This document shows, one piece after another, positions 25,563 through 34,277 of a stretch of 64,000 bases of DNA; position 1 is the first letter of the stretch, and every line of letters starts with the position of its first letter. The stretch comes from Leptospira venezuelensis. GTDB taxonomy: Bacteria; Spirochaetota; Leptospiria; Leptospirales; Leptospiraceae. A program made the translations under genes and the position numbers. The stretch is taken from positions 620,001 to 684,000 of the forward strand of contig NZ_NETS01000010.1 in NCBI RefSeq assembly GCF_002150035.1. The letters run 5' to 3'. Under the pieces are notes generated by a model that searched no databases, was not told where the DNA came from, and saw only the letters and a program-made list of their open reading frames with translations.

Positions 25563-25925
25563 TCAGAGTTTGTATTCGTACTTTTTGATCACACCTTTTT
25601 TGTCTACGATCACTTTGATATATTTAGTGCTATCATCTATCCTGGAAGGTTTATCTGCCAAAGTTTTGTAAGAATTCTTTTGGTAAGTAGTAGATTCAAA
25701 ATACCATTCTAAAACAGATCCGTCTTGAGTATTCTCTTCGAAAGTAGGAGTTCCTAAAACAGCTTCTGCTTTAATTCTTTTATCTCCTTCTTTAACCATA
25801 TTCGCTTCTACAACACGAATGTCAGAATTCGGAACGTAAGCCGCCTCCGATTTTTTTTGATCGGAAGAACAAGCTCCGAATATAAGTACCGCAGCAAATG
25901 ATATCGCGGATAATTGACGTTTCAT
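25563..25925 (-). CDS. Small lipoprotein with BamE/SmpA-like fold (tentative)
   Basis: 120 residues. The N-terminus MKRQLSAISFAAVLIFGAC is a type II signal peptide. The mature part contains EAVLGTPTFEENTQDGSVLEWYF, which follows the pattern of SmpA/BamE-type domains (LGxP-then-WYY), and ends with IKVIVDKKGVIKKYEYKL. This family includes outer-membrane assembly lipoproteins and unrelated small envelope proteins, so assembly function is only a possibility. The gene stands alone, ends in the bidirectional terminator at 25509-25541, and the OhrR-type gene lies upstream on the same strand. Confidence 0.75.
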   Translation of the reverse strand: MKRQLSAISFAAVLIFGACSSDQKKSEAAYVPNSDIRVVEANMVKEGDKRIKAEAVLGTPTFEENTQDGSVLEWYFESTTYQKNSYKTLADKPSRIDDSTKYIKVIVDKKGVIKKYEYKL

Positions 25926-25993
25926 TCTTAACTCCTTAGCGCGAGCGCACTATTTAAAAAAGCGGCTCTATAGTTTTCGATAAAACGGATTTG

Positions 25994-26443
25994 TCACGCC
26001 GAATTTCTTAATTTTTGTTCTAGGATAATAAGAAGGTCGTCCAGATCTCGTTTCAGGCCTTGTACCTTTTCAGCAGTGAGACCCGATTCTTCCAACAAGC
26101 GTTCCGGAATACAAACCGCTTTTTTTTGCAATTTTTTTCCTTTTGCGGTTAGGCTAACCACAAGAGAACGCTCGTCCTGATCAGATCTGTCTCTCGTCAA
26201 AAGACCTGAAGATTCCATTTTTTTGAGTAAGGGAGTTAGGGTTCCAGAATCCAGAAATAATTTTTCTCCAATTTCTTTTAGAGGAATTTTGTCCGTTTCC
26301 CAAAGAACCAGAAGAACAAGATATTGAGGGTAAGTAATATCAAACTCCTCCAAAAGCGGCCTGTATAATGCAGTAACCGCCCTGGAAGAAGCGTAAAGTG
26401 GGAAACAAATCTGTTTCTCTAACTTTAAGGATTCGTAATTCAC
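25994..26443 (-). CDS. OhrR-type MarR family peroxide-sensing regulator
   Basis: 149 residues. The MarR winged helix is clear (LKEIGEKLFLDSGTLTPLLK, then GLLTRDRSDQDERSLVVSLT). The N-terminal sequence LEKQICFPLYASSRAV places a Cys at residue 13, the position of the redox Cys of OhrR, which senses organic hydroperoxides by oxidation. Only one other Cys is visible (near residue 110), so the one-Cys or two-Cys class is unresolved. The start overlaps the stop of the upstream glutathione peroxidase gene by 4 bases. It probably represses the pair by binding a site in their joint promoter region. Confidence 0.9.
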   Translation of the reverse strand: MNYESLKLEKQICFPLYASSRAVTALYRPLLEEFDITYPQYLVLLVLWETDKIPLKEIGEKLFLDSGTLTPLLKKMESSGLLTRDRSDQDERSLVVSLTAKGKKLQKKAVCIPERLLEESGLTAEKVQGLKRDLDDLLIILEQKLRNSA

Positions 26444-26925
26444 TTGGAAAGAAGTTCCTCGATCTGTTTATCCAGTTTTTCTGGAGGAGTCATTGGAGCG
26501 AATCTTTTGATCACGTTTCCTTGTTTATCGATCAAGAATTTGGTAAAGTTCCACTTAATGGATTTTCCCAAAAGCCCTGGAGCTTGTTTTTTAAGGTATT
26601 GATAAACAGGATGAGTTCCGTCTCCGTTTACTTCTATCTTTTTGAAAAGTGGGAAATTCACGCCGAAGTTTACCTGGCAGAAGCTTTGAATCTCTGCGTC
26701 ACTTCCTGGCTCTTGGTGACCGAATTGGTCGCAAGGGAATCCTAATATTTCTAGACCCTTTCCTTTGTACTTATCGTACATTTCCTGAAGTCCTTTGTAT
26801 TGAGGAGTAAATCCGCATTGGCTTGCGGTATTGACGATTAATAAGACCTTTCCCTTATAATCTTGTAATTTCTTTTCTGATCCATTGTTTAAAGTAGCGG
26901 TTAGTTCGTATAAATTCTGGGCCAC
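26440..26925 (-). CDS. Glutathione peroxidase-family thiol peroxidase
   Basis: 161 residues from a GTG at 26925; AGGAGGTG lies 7-9 bases upstream, a strong argument for this start over an ATG at 26964. Catalytic Cys is at residue 37 in NTASQCGFT, Gln is within the GFPCDQFGHQEPG segment and Trp in KWNFTKFLIDK near residue 129. Bacterial members usually reduce hydroperoxides with thioredoxin rather than glutathione. It is the first gene of a two-gene operon with OhrR, so it is likely induced by organic peroxide. No signal peptide is present, so the enzyme is cytoplasmic. Confidence 0.94.
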   Translation of the reverse strand: MAQNLYELTATLNNGSEKKLQDYKGKVLLIVNTASQCGFTPQYKGLQEMYDKYKGKGLEILGFPCDQFGHQEPGSDAEIQSFCQVNFGVNFPLFKKIEVNGDGTHPVYQYLKKQAPGLLGKSIKWNFTKFLIDKQGNVIKRFAPMTPPEKLDKQIEELLSK

Positions 26926-26963
26926 AGTTCGGCACCTCCTAATTACGTAGTAAATAGATTGCA

Positions 26964-26980
26964 TACAATTTAATTTTGTT
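26964..26980. promoter_or_regulatory. Candidate OhrR operator
   Basis: TACAATTTAATTTTGTT is an imperfect inverted repeat (ACAA at one end, TTGT at the other) resembling the TACAATT-AATTGTA pattern known for OhrR boxes. It lies about 40 bases upstream of the peroxidase GTG. Base matches are partial, so this is only suggestive. Confidence 0.4.
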
Positions 26981-27133
26981 CAATCTTTTTTAGAAAAATT
27001 CTAAAACTTTTCCTTTTAAAAGACGGATTTATAATACCTGGGTCTAGTTTAAAAGTATCGCTACTTGGATTTTCCCGTAAAATAAATCCAAGGATTCTTC
27101 TTGTTCTCCAACATAAATGAAGAGGAATCCAAA

Positions 27134-27493
27134 ATGAATATAATCTCTTTATTCCAAGGACGAGAACAACTCCCAGTGCAAGACATTGAGTACGTCGCTG
27201 CAAATTGGGAGGCGGCTATCTTAGTATGTAGCAAATGTGCAATGAAGATAAAAGGCGAAACAGACGGTAAAAGAACCAGACTCAAATCGGAATTAAAAGA
27301 CGCTCTCCGCTCGGAAGGGATCAGAGATATTAGAGTATTAGAAGTCGGCTGCTTAGATGTTTGTGAAAGAAATAAGATCGCTATCGTTTTCAGTGAAAAC
27401 CCTAAGTTGAGTAAAAAGATATTACTAGTCCCTCCGGGAATTTCAGGCAAAAAGCTTCTTCCGAAAATATTACCGGATCGATTTAGATCTTAA
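27134..27493 (+). CDS. Ferredoxin-like / metal-binding protein with four Cys
   Basis: 119 residues from ATG 27134, with AGAGGAA 7 bases upstream. It carries two Cys pairs: CSKC (in AILVCSKCAMKIKG) and CLDVC (in VGCLDVCERN). Spacing and the following strand EVGCLDVCERNKIAIVF resemble thioredoxin-fold [2Fe-2S] ferredoxins, though these usually have a larger spacing in the first pair. A zinc-binding role is possible. The middle is helical and charged. It converges with the porin gene; 11 bases of the two coding regions overlap. Partner proteins are not apparent. Confidence 0.7.
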   Translation: MNIISLFQGREQLPVQDIEYVAANWEAAILVCSKCAMKIKGETDGKRTRLKSELKDALRSEGIRDIRVLEVGCLDVCERNKIAIVFSENPKLSKKILLVPPGISGKKLLPKILPDRFRS

Positions 27494-28781
27494 TGGAAAG
27501 TGAGAAGATGAACATACGATCTAGTTTAGATGTATTATTCTCATGAGGATAGATAGAATCCATGGATCTTCTGTATTGGTAAGTAAATCTTACTAAAATG
27601 GCGGGGTCAGGATGATAGTCTAAAGTAGCAGTTGCACCGCTTGTTTGGAAACCGTCTTTTGTGTTTGTAACGACGATCATTTGTTCTCTATCCAAATATC
27701 TTTCTAATCGAACACCGATTCTCCAGTCAGGAAAGAATCTATATGCAAGCCATAAGTTTCCTACATAGGTTTGTCTAAACGCAGTACCGTCTCTGCGAAC
27801 ATAAATTGGACCCTCAGGGGTATAGATCAAATCTTCTCTACTTGCTCTTTCCTGATAAGCAACATCAAAGGAAGAAGCTAACGTAAGTCGTTGGAATGGT
27901 TTCCATTCTGCGATGAAATTATTATAATATCTGGTTTCTTTCGGAGTAGTAGTTGGTTGTTCATTTCCAATAAAAGTATTCCAACGAAACATCAAGTTTC
28001 CTAAAGGGTTCCATTCTAATCTGAAACCTCCGGAGATATCCTTATTATTGTCTGTAACTACTTGGTATCCATTATTCAAATGAAGTTGATAAGAAACCTT
28101 ATCACTTATCTTTCCACTCAACCTAGCCCCCGAAACATAATATGGCACGTAGTCTAGTGAGAAAGCACGAGTATATACAAAGTTTTCATGAGAGATCCAC
28201 GACTCGTATCCCAAATGCCCGAAATAAATTCCTGCGTCCAACCACGTGGACTTTCCCAACTTAACTCCTCCGTAAGCTTCTTGCATATTACGAATAGAAG
28301 TCTCGTTAGAAGTTTTTCCGGTTGTTCCTTCACCTGAGTAATTAGCTACGACAGAAGTACCGTATTGGACAGCAAATCTTCCCCTGTATTTATCTGTTTC
28401 TACCTTAGCGTCTAGGTAAGCTAAATTTATATTGTACTCGTTTGTTCGTGTTGCTTGAGTTGTGTATTGTAGTTCTTTTGATGCTGGACGGTTTAAACTA
28501 GCATTATAATAACCATCCACAAAAAAACCGAATTGAATTGGAAGAATTAGATCTTCTTTCTTTTTAGGATTCAATTCTTCGGTTTTAAGGCCGTCTATTT
28601 CTTCTTCTTTTATTTCCGAAGACTTTTTTGGGTCATTCTTTTCTTCTTTGTTTTGAACGATCTTGTCTTTTGTTTTACCAGCAGTTTCTTGGACCTGAAG
28701 TTCTTCTGAAAAAATAGGTCCCGAAAAGAAGCAAATACAAAGTAAAAAAATGAATCTGGCCAATCTCAATTTAGGAATCAT
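27483..28781 (-). CDS. Outer membrane beta-barrel protein (BBP2-type, porin-like)
   Basis: 432 residues. Signal peptide at residues 1-25 (FIFLLCICFFSGPIFS), a highly charged linker to about residue 75 (KKSSEIKEEEIDGLKTEELN), and about 350 residues of alternating amphipathic strands ending in the aromatic-type barrel end IFSLSIKI. Strands such as GRFAVQYGTSVVANYSGEGT and RFFPDWRIGVRLERYLDREQ fit a barrel. The pattern resembles the BBP2 family of putative outer membrane barrels. The substrate or pore role is unknown. The C-terminus overlaps the ferredoxin-like gene on the opposite strand. No operon partner is evident. Confidence 0.85.
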   Translation of the reverse strand: MIPKLRLARFIFLLCICFFSGPIFSEELQVQETAGKTKDKIVQNKEEKNDPKKSSEIKEEEIDGLKTEELNPKKKEDLILPIQFGFFVDGYYNASLNRPASKELQYTTQATRTNEYNINLAYLDAKVETDKYRGRFAVQYGTSVVANYSGEGTTGKTSNETSIRNMQEAYGGVKLGKSTWLDAGIYFGHLGYESWISHENFVYTRAFSLDYVPYYVSGARLSGKISDKVSYQLHLNNGYQVVTDNNKDISGGFRLEWNPLGNLMFRWNTFIGNEQPTTTPKETRYYNNFIAEWKPFQRLTLASSFDVAYQERASREDLIYTPEGPIYVRRDGTAFRQTYVGNLWLAYRFFPDWRIGVRLERYLDREQMIVVTNTKDGFQTSGATATLDYHPDPAILVRFTYQYRRSMDSIYPHENNTSKLDRMFIFSLSIKI

Positions 28782-29005
28782 AAATTTTTGATTATTTTAG
28801 AATTGTTTATCATCTACCCATTTTTAACCGAAAGATATTTCTTAACGCAAATCTTATGAAGAAACCAATTTTTCCTCATATTAATCCTAAATAATTATAG
28901 CGTTTTCTAGTTTGAGAAGAAGAATCATACACAGGAAAAGTGGTTTTATTACCTATCCGTAAAATGTCTAATGAAAATTAATCCAAATCAAAAGGAAGAG
29001 CATTG

Positions 29006-30799
29006 ATGGAAGAGAAAAGTCTACTCGTTACTGCCATTATTCTACTCAGTACAGCAGTTCTATGTGTTCCTATTTTCAAAAAATTAGGAATAGGATCCAT
29101 TATAGGTTATGTCGTAGGAGGGATTTTGATTGGCCCACATGGAGTCCGACTCGTAACCGGTGGGACTGAGATCTTGCATTTTGCAGAGTTCGGTGTGGTC
29201 CTTCTTCTGTTTTTGATCGGGTTGGAACTTAGACCTCAGACTCTTTGGGTACTCAGAAAACCGGTTTTTGGGATGGGATTTTTCCAAGTTGCAGTCTCCT
29301 CCATTTTATTAGGCGGATTGATCGGTTATCTATTTCAATTAGGATTAGTTTCTTCGATCATTTTAGGAGTAAGTTTATCACTATCTTCCACTGCATTTGC
29401 TCTTCAATCTTTGGCGGAAAAGAACCAACTAAATACCTCTTACGGAAGGTCTGCTTTTGCAATTCTTCTCTTCCAAGATTTAGCTGTGATCCCAGTGATG
29501 GCAATTCTTCCTTTAGCAGCTTTGGAACCTGGACAAGCCACTCACAATGGATTAAATTTTTATAAATTAGGAACTGCGATTGCAGCAATTCTTTTGGTCA
29601 TCTTAAGCGGTCGTTTTTTAATGAGACCTCTTTTTAGAATGATCGCTGCCACTGGAAATCACGAAATTTTCGTAGCTCTTTCTTTGGTATTGGTGCTCGG
29701 AGTTTCTTTTGCAATGGAGAAGGTCGGGCTTTCCATGGCACTCGGTTCGTTCTTAGGAGGAGTGCTACTTGCAGATTCCGAATACAGACATGAGTTAGAA
29801 GCAAACTTAGAGCCTTTTAAAGGATTACTATTAGGTTTATTCTTTCTTGCAGTTGGAATGTCGATGAATTTGGAAATTCTGATTAATCATCCATTCTTAA
29901 TTTTCGGTCTGGCAGTCGGATTAATGTCCGTCAAAGGGATAGTTCTTTTTGTATTAGGAAAGATCGCAAAACTTACTTCTGATTCTTCTTCCAATCTTGC
30001 AGTCAGCATTTCGCAAGGTGGGGAATTTGCATTCGTAATCCTAAATGTTGCTGCTCAACTAAGCGTTCTATCTAAAGAAACTACGGATTATTCTATCGTG
30101 ATCGTTACTGCTTCTATGATACTTACTCCTTTTGTAGGGATCATTAAAGAAAAAATAATAGATCCTTATTTACACGAAGAAGAGGAAAGGCCAGCTGATC
30201 CTATTTACGAAAAGAATAGAGTGATCATTGCAGGTTTCGGAAGGGTCGGACAGATCATCTCGAGGATGTTATATCTACATAAGATCAAATTCACTGCATT
30301 GGAGCATAATGCTGATCAGGTAAATGCGGCCAGAAAATTCGGACACAAAATCTATTACGGTGATGCAAGCAGGTTAGATCTATTAACTGCTGCAGGAGCT
30401 GCGCACGCTGAAATACTTGTGCTTGCCATCCAAGATGCAGAATTATCAGTAAAGATCGCTAAAATGGCTAAGGAGAACTTTCCAAACTTACGGATTATAG
30501 CAAGAGCAAGAAATAGATCTCACTATTTCGATCTAATGGAACTTGGAATCGAAACTATACGCAGAGATACGTTTGCTTCTTCTTTAGAACTTGCAGAAGA
30601 AACTTTGAAAGATCTTGGATTTTTACCTTCGGAAGTAAAATATTTCATCCAAAAATTCAGGGATTATGATGAAGGAATGGTCAAGGATCAATTCAAACTC
30701 AGACATAACGAAAAAGAACTGATCGCTTATTCTAAAAATGCAGTTCGTCAATTGGAAGAAGCTTTTGCTGCGGATATGTTACAGAAGGAAGCTTCTTAA
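29006..30799 (+). CDS. Kef-type cation:proton antiporter (CPA2) with RCK/TrkA-N domain
   Basis: 597 residues. About 13 membrane segments over residues 1-385 carry the CPA2 signature (ILLFQDLAVIPVMAILPLAA and SLSLSSTAFALQSLAE), followed by a cytoplasmic RCK domain from residue 403 with intact nucleotide motif AGFGRVGQ. It exchanges K+ or Na+ for H+ and is gated by NAD(H) or related ligands. AAGGAAG precedes the ATG at 29006 by 7 bases; TTG at 29003 is less suitably placed. The end converges with the GH114-like gene, sharing a TTAA tetranucleotide that supplies the stop codon of both. Confidence 0.93.
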   Translation: MEEKSLLVTAIILLSTAVLCVPIFKKLGIGSIIGYVVGGILIGPHGVRLVTGGTEILHFAEFGVVLLLFLIGLELRPQTLWVLRKPVFGMGFFQVAVSSILLGGLIGYLFQLGLVSSIILGVSLSLSSTAFALQSLAEKNQLNTSYGRSAFAILLFQDLAVIPVMAILPLAALEPGQATHNGLNFYKLGTAIAAILLVILSGRFLMRPLFRMIAATGNHEIFVALSLVLVLGVSFAMEKVGLSMALGSFLGGVLLADSEYRHELEANLEPFKGLLLGLFFLAVGMSMNLEILINHPFLIFGLAVGLMSVKGIVLFVLGKIAKLTSDSSSNLAVSISQGGEFAFVILNVAAQLSVLSKETTDYSIVIVTASMILTPFVGIIKEKIIDPYLHEEEERPADPIYEKNRVIIAGFGRVGQIISRMLYLHKIKFTALEHNADQVNAARKFGHKIYYGDASRLDLLTAAGAAHAEILVLAIQDAELSVKIAKMAKENFPNLRIIARARNRSHYFDLMELGIETIRRDTFASSLELAEETLKDLGFLPSEVKYFIQKFRDYDEGMVKDQFKLRHNEKELIAYSKNAVRQLEEAFAADMLQKEAS

Positions 30800-31629
30800 G
30801 GGCACGGATCTCGGTAAGCATCTAAACTTTGGTTTTTCAAAAAACCAGATAAACGAAGAGAGATCGACTGAGAACAGAAATCGTTCTTAGTCGTGCCATT
30901 CTCTGTGTATTCAATCTGAAAAACTGCAGAACCTTTGTTTGGAAATGCTTCTTCTAAATTACACCAACCATCATCATAACAACTTTCAGTGACCGCCCAA
31001 TCAAAGTTTCCGATCAGATTTGGGATTTGGTCCGGATCATTTTTTAAACCGACTGACATTCCTCTAAAATGGGCTAAATCACTAATCCAACGATTAAATC
31101 TTATCTGATCGCCTGCGCTCAGAGGAAAACCTGTATCATTTTGATACCCATCCAAATTATCCGGATCGATGCCATCACAACCTTTTGCCTTAGCCTTATC
31201 AAACCTTGCAGAAAGTATTGGACTCAAAAGGTCGATACGTCTGATATCCAACCACTGTTCATCCGGATAACCACTATAAACATTTCCTAATACTTCAGGA
31301 GGGAATTTAGAAGCATCCGATCTGTAATTTTCATAAGAACCTACATCTATATAACAAATCACTCTTTTACCAGAAGCATGTAATCTTTGGATCACGGTTG
31401 GATCGGAATCAGTTAGGTCCGAATCTATATCAAACACTTGCGCATCCACAGATTCATCCAGAGTATCTGAAAATTGGATTTGGAAAGTGGTTCCAGGAGA
31501 TGGTATCCAAACCCTAGTCAAAAGAAATATTAAGATAGAATCTCTTTCTCCATTGGAATGATGTTTACAAGAACTCAAACAAAGGAGGATGCCCAGAAGT
31601 AAAAAAGAAAACGCCCGAAAAGAGACCAT
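30796..31629 (-). CDS. GH114-like (endo-alpha-1,4-polygalactosaminidase-like) lipoprotein
   Basis: 277 residues. The signal region FSFLLLGILLCLSSC predicts a lipoprotein. A TIM-barrel pattern follows: VFDIDSDLT, GKRVICYIDVGSYENYR, DEQWLDIRR, then DKAKAKGCDGIDPDNLDGYQ with acidic residues at strand ends, and FDWAVTESCYDDGW. These are family 114 hallmarks. Family members degrade alpha-1,4-galactosamine polymers of biofilm matrix; activity here is unproven. It probably sits on the outer surface or in the periplasm. Located alone between the Kef gene and an exported hypothetical protein. Confidence 0.82.
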   Translation of the reverse strand: MVSFRAFSFLLLGILLCLSSCKHHSNGERDSILIFLLTRVWIPSPGTTFQIQFSDTLDESVDAQVFDIDSDLTDSDPTVIQRLHASGKRVICYIDVGSYENYRSDASKFPPEVLGNVYSGYPDEQWLDIRRIDLLSPILSARFDKAKAKGCDGIDPDNLDGYQNDTGFPLSAGDQIRFNRWISDLAHFRGMSVGLKNDPDQIPNLIGNFDWAVTESCYDDGWCNLEEAFPNKGSAVFQIEYTENGTTKNDFCSQSISLRLSGFLKNQSLDAYRDPCP

Positions 31630-31719
31630 CGTTATAGCTGGAAACCCCAGTTATAACGATTAGAAGATAAGATTCAGAAAATTACTTCTAGAATTTAAGA
31701 TTTGAAATATGAAAAATGA

Positions 31720-32340
31720 TCAAAGATCATCCGCTGGATTAGAAGTGGCAGGTTTTTTAATTCCCACTAATAGGCTGGAAAACTCAGCAGCCTTCCATAC
31801 ACCCTTAGCATTTCTTTTTACAGTCACAGGCCTTGGAGTATCAGCTCCGGAAGAAGGAAGAAATAATTTCTTCTGCCCCGATTCCTCCGTTCCACTAAAA
31901 CGATTCGAAGTCAGTGTAAAATTATAAGGAGGGTTAGAAGGTTTATAACCATTTTGGAAAGAAGATCCTGGCAGATAGGAACCTATCAGATAAGGATGTT
32001 GCTCTAACTGCCTTTTTACTAAGTCGATCGTATTCCTATTGATATTAAAACCTTTGTATCCATTAGGAGAATTATCGGAAATCAAAGAGTTAGCATCCAA
32101 GCATATGATCAACGCCTTCTTACCTTCTTCTGCATTTTTAGAATAAATAGAAAGTGCGGCTAAAAGAACAATCACCGCTCCTTGAGAATTACTTGCATTC
32201 GCGTCTCTAAATGATTCGAAAGAAGTAAAATCTGCGGGCCAAGAATTTGCAGTCACATTATAGGTTTCGTTTTGAGCGGATAAGCTCCCCACAAACAAGA
32301 TCATCCATAGAATAGAAACATATTTTAGAATTCGGTTCAT
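31720..32340 (-). CDS. Exported hypothetical protein (DUF6935-like)
   Basis: 206 residues from the ATG at 32340, giving signal peptide MNRILKYVSILWMILFVGSLSAQ. The mature part has AVIVLLAALSIYSKNAEEGKK, then KGFNINRNTIDLVKRQLEQH, then LIGSYLPGSSFQNGYKPSNP and a C-terminal LFLPSSGADTPRPVTVKRNA stretch. The last motif recalls a domain of unknown function found in Treponema and other bacteria (DUF6935); this is from memory and not tested. No catalytic motif is visible. It stands alone, with a hairpin-like repeat in its upstream region. Confidence 0.72.
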   Translation of the reverse strand: MNRILKYVSILWMILFVGSLSAQNETYNVTANSWPADFTSFESFRDANASNSQGAVIVLLAALSIYSKNAEEGKKALIICLDANSLISDNSPNGYKGFNINRNTIDLVKRQLEQHPYLIGSYLPGSSFQNGYKPSNPPYNFTLTSNRFSGTEESGQKKLFLPSSGADTPRPVTVKRNAKGVWKAAEFSSLLVGIKKPATSNPADDL

Positions 32341-32371
32341 AATCGCACCACTGGTCAAAAGAATGAGGTCA

Positions 32372-32393
32372 GATTTAGGTCAAAACCTGAATC
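32372..32393. promoter_or_regulatory. Inverted repeat upstream of the 31720 gene
   Basis: GATTTAGGT (32372-32380) and ACCTGAATC (32385-32393) are reverse complements but for one base, with loop CAAA. It lies 32 bases upstream of the exported protein's ATG and could be an operator or part of the leader. Confidence 0.35.
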
Positions 32394-32557
32394 AAGTCGA
32401 GTATAAAGTTCTAAACTTAATATAGATTAATAATTTTTTTACCAAAATAGGCGGCTTCATTTTTAAAAGCGAAATTATCATTAAATCCGGAATGACTCTT
32501 TAGAAATTTAGAAGAATTCCGAACTATTAAAAAATCCATTTAGGAGAACAGACCCGA

Positions 32558-33217
32558 ATGCAAAAACTATTGATATTAGTTTTACTTTTCTCTGGAAAGG
32601 CTTTACTTTCAACCCCTTTAAAACCTTCCTCCATTTGTAATTTTCCTGTTGGAGCATATCAAGGTCCTTGGGGACTCGTTCCTGACTATTCAAGTTTTCT
32701 AGGCTGGTTATCTGAAAATAAAATCGGAAAAAAGAATTTAGTCCGAATCAATAGCAACAAATATCATATCGAAACAAAGGTGATAAAATTCGGAGATACT
32801 AAATCAAAACAAACAGAAATCTGCATAGAGAAATGTATCCGCCTAAATCCCAATCGTGGTGAAAATTCTCCAATAGACTTATCTAAACGTCGAATTCTAT
32901 TTTGGGAAGATGTGAATGGAGCAATGATTGGATTCGAATTAGTGAATCCCAAAGGTAGATTAGTTATAGTTACCTGCAATCTTTCAGATGCTCCAGTTTC
33001 AATAAATTGGATCCGATTCGAAAAAGGGATCAGAGTCTGGGAAAGAACTGAGGGATTATTTTTAGCAGATGTTCGAGGGAATATTTTTAAGAACGGAAAA
33101 TATGACTGCTTAGGCGAATGTAAATTTAATCCAAAAGAATCTTGGCTTCTTCACCCTGAGCTAATCCCAAACGATTTTGCAGATTCAAATTTTCATGAAC
33201 TATTTCCAGGAAAATAA
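32558..33217 (+). CDS. Exported Cys-rich hypothetical protein
   Basis: 219 residues with a signal peptide MQKLLILVLLFSGKALLS. The mature part contains six Cys: SSIC near residue 27, CIEKC near 90, VTC near 137 and YDCLGEC near 189. Pairing as disulfides in the periplasm or outside is plausible (inference). Strands such as VRINSNKYHIETKVIKFGD and AMIGFELVNPKGRLVIVTC suggest a beta-rich fold. AGGAG precedes the ATG by 12 bases. No homology was recognised. Neighbours are unrelated exported or transport genes, and base composition is AT-richer than the flanking core genes. Confidence 0.75.
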   Translation: MQKLLILVLLFSGKALLSTPLKPSSICNFPVGAYQGPWGLVPDYSSFLGWLSENKIGKKNLVRINSNKYHIETKVIKFGDTKSKQTEICIEKCIRLNPNRGENSPIDLSKRRILFWEDVNGAMIGFELVNPKGRLVIVTCNLSDAPVSINWIRFEKGIRVWERTEGLFLADVRGNIFKNGKYDCLGECKFNPKESWLLHPELIPNDFADSNFHELFPGK

Positions 33218-33277
33218 CAAACATTTAAATCCATAAAAAATCTTGAAGACTTGCGTCAGACGGAGAAAACCTGGTCC

Positions 33278-34057
33278 ATGTCTTCTAATATCATATTCTC
33301 CGGTTTCCTAGCAAGTTTAGCCGCAGGGCTCTGCACTGGTCTCGGGGCAGCAGGTGTTTTTGCGATCAGACAACTTTCTACAAAATTAGAAGACGGGCTT
33401 TTGAGTTTTGCGGCGGGAATTATGCTCTCTGCATCCTTCTTCTCTTTATTACTACCTGCATTAGAGATTGGTGAAATTCATTTTCAGAACAAAAGTTCTG
33501 CTGCTGGTATTGTAATTTTAGGGCTTCTATTCGGCGTCGGTATTCTATTTCTAATCCATAAATATTCTCCTCATGAACATTTCATATCCGGAAAAGAAGG
33601 ACCTGATACAAAAGCGCTTAGCAGGATCTGGTTATTTGTAGTAGCAATCACTCTTCATAATTTTCCAGAGGGAATGGCAGTAGGAGTTGGAATAGCAGGA
33701 GACGGATTGACTTCAGGCCTTTCTCTTGCAACAGGAATTGGTATCCAAAATATTCCAGAAGGATTGGCAGTCGCAGTGTCCCTTCTATCCGTAAAATATT
33801 CTAAACTTCAATCCTTCACAATAGCATTCTTAACAGGACTGATAGAGCCGATTGGAGGACTAGTCGGAAGTTTTGCAGTTTCCATCGCTGGTCCGATGAT
33901 GCCATGGACTATGGGATTTGCAGCAGGTGCGATGTTGTTTATTATAGTTGGAGAGATTATTCCTGAAACTCATAAGAGAGGATTCCACGACTTCTCCGCT
34001 TTGACACTAATCTTTGGGTTTGTATTTATGATGTATTTAGATACGATTTTTGGGTAA
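33278..34057 (+). CDS. ZIP family divalent metal transporter
   Basis: 259 residues with about eight membrane segments. The two transport helices carry HNFPEGMAVGVGI (TM4) and GIGIQNIPEGLAVAVS (TM5), the signature of ZIP transporters, which bring Zn2+ or other divalent ions into the cytoplasm. A His-poor loop lies between TM3 and TM4. Start 33278 is chosen as ATG with GGAG 12 bases upstream; TTG at 33251 would add nine residues. No Zur or Fur box was recognised upstream. The tRNA-Gly gene follows on the other strand. Confidence 0.95.
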   Translation: MSSNIIFSGFLASLAAGLCTGLGAAGVFAIRQLSTKLEDGLLSFAAGIMLSASFFSLLLPALEIGEIHFQNKSSAAGIVILGLLFGVGILFLIHKYSPHEHFISGKEGPDTKALSRIWLFVVAITLHNFPEGMAVGVGIAGDGLTSGLSLATGIGIQNIPEGLAVAVSLLSVKYSKLQSFTIAFLTGLIEPIGGLVGSFAVSIAGPMMPWTMGFAAGAMLFIIVGEIIPETHKRGFHDFSALTLIFGFVFMMYLDTIFG

Positions 34058-34141
34058 GGAGGAAGGAAAAGTCAGAATCTTACTTTTGAATTGTGGACTC
34101 GACCTCTACGCAATTTCGTTTTGATTTAAGGGGGAAATTTT

Positions 34142-34213
34142 TGCGGGCAGAGGGACTCGAACCCTCACTAGAAGCTTGGAAGGCTACGGTGCTAGCCATT
34201 ACACCATGCCCGC
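34142..34213 (-). tRNA. tRNA-Gly (anticodon UCC)
   Basis: A complete cloverleaf reads on the minus strand. The acceptor stem is GCGGGCA/TGCCCGC with discriminator A; the D-arm is GTG/CAC; the anticodon loop is CTTCCAA, giving anticodon TCC; the T-arm is GAGGG/CCCTC with loop TTCGAGT. The anticodon stem has one T-T mismatch at its second pair. CCA is not encoded and must be added. No long gene overlaps it on the sense strand. Confidence 0.95.
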
Positions 34214-34277
34214 GATAGACAAAAGTCAGTTTTTGGTTGGTGGACGAGATGTCAATCGAAAAGAATGTTTTTTAAGT

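Noticed and set aside
34176..34277. N-terminal extension of carboxypeptidase from 34176
   Set aside because: It would translate the antisense of tRNA-Gly; family alignment and length favour 34278.
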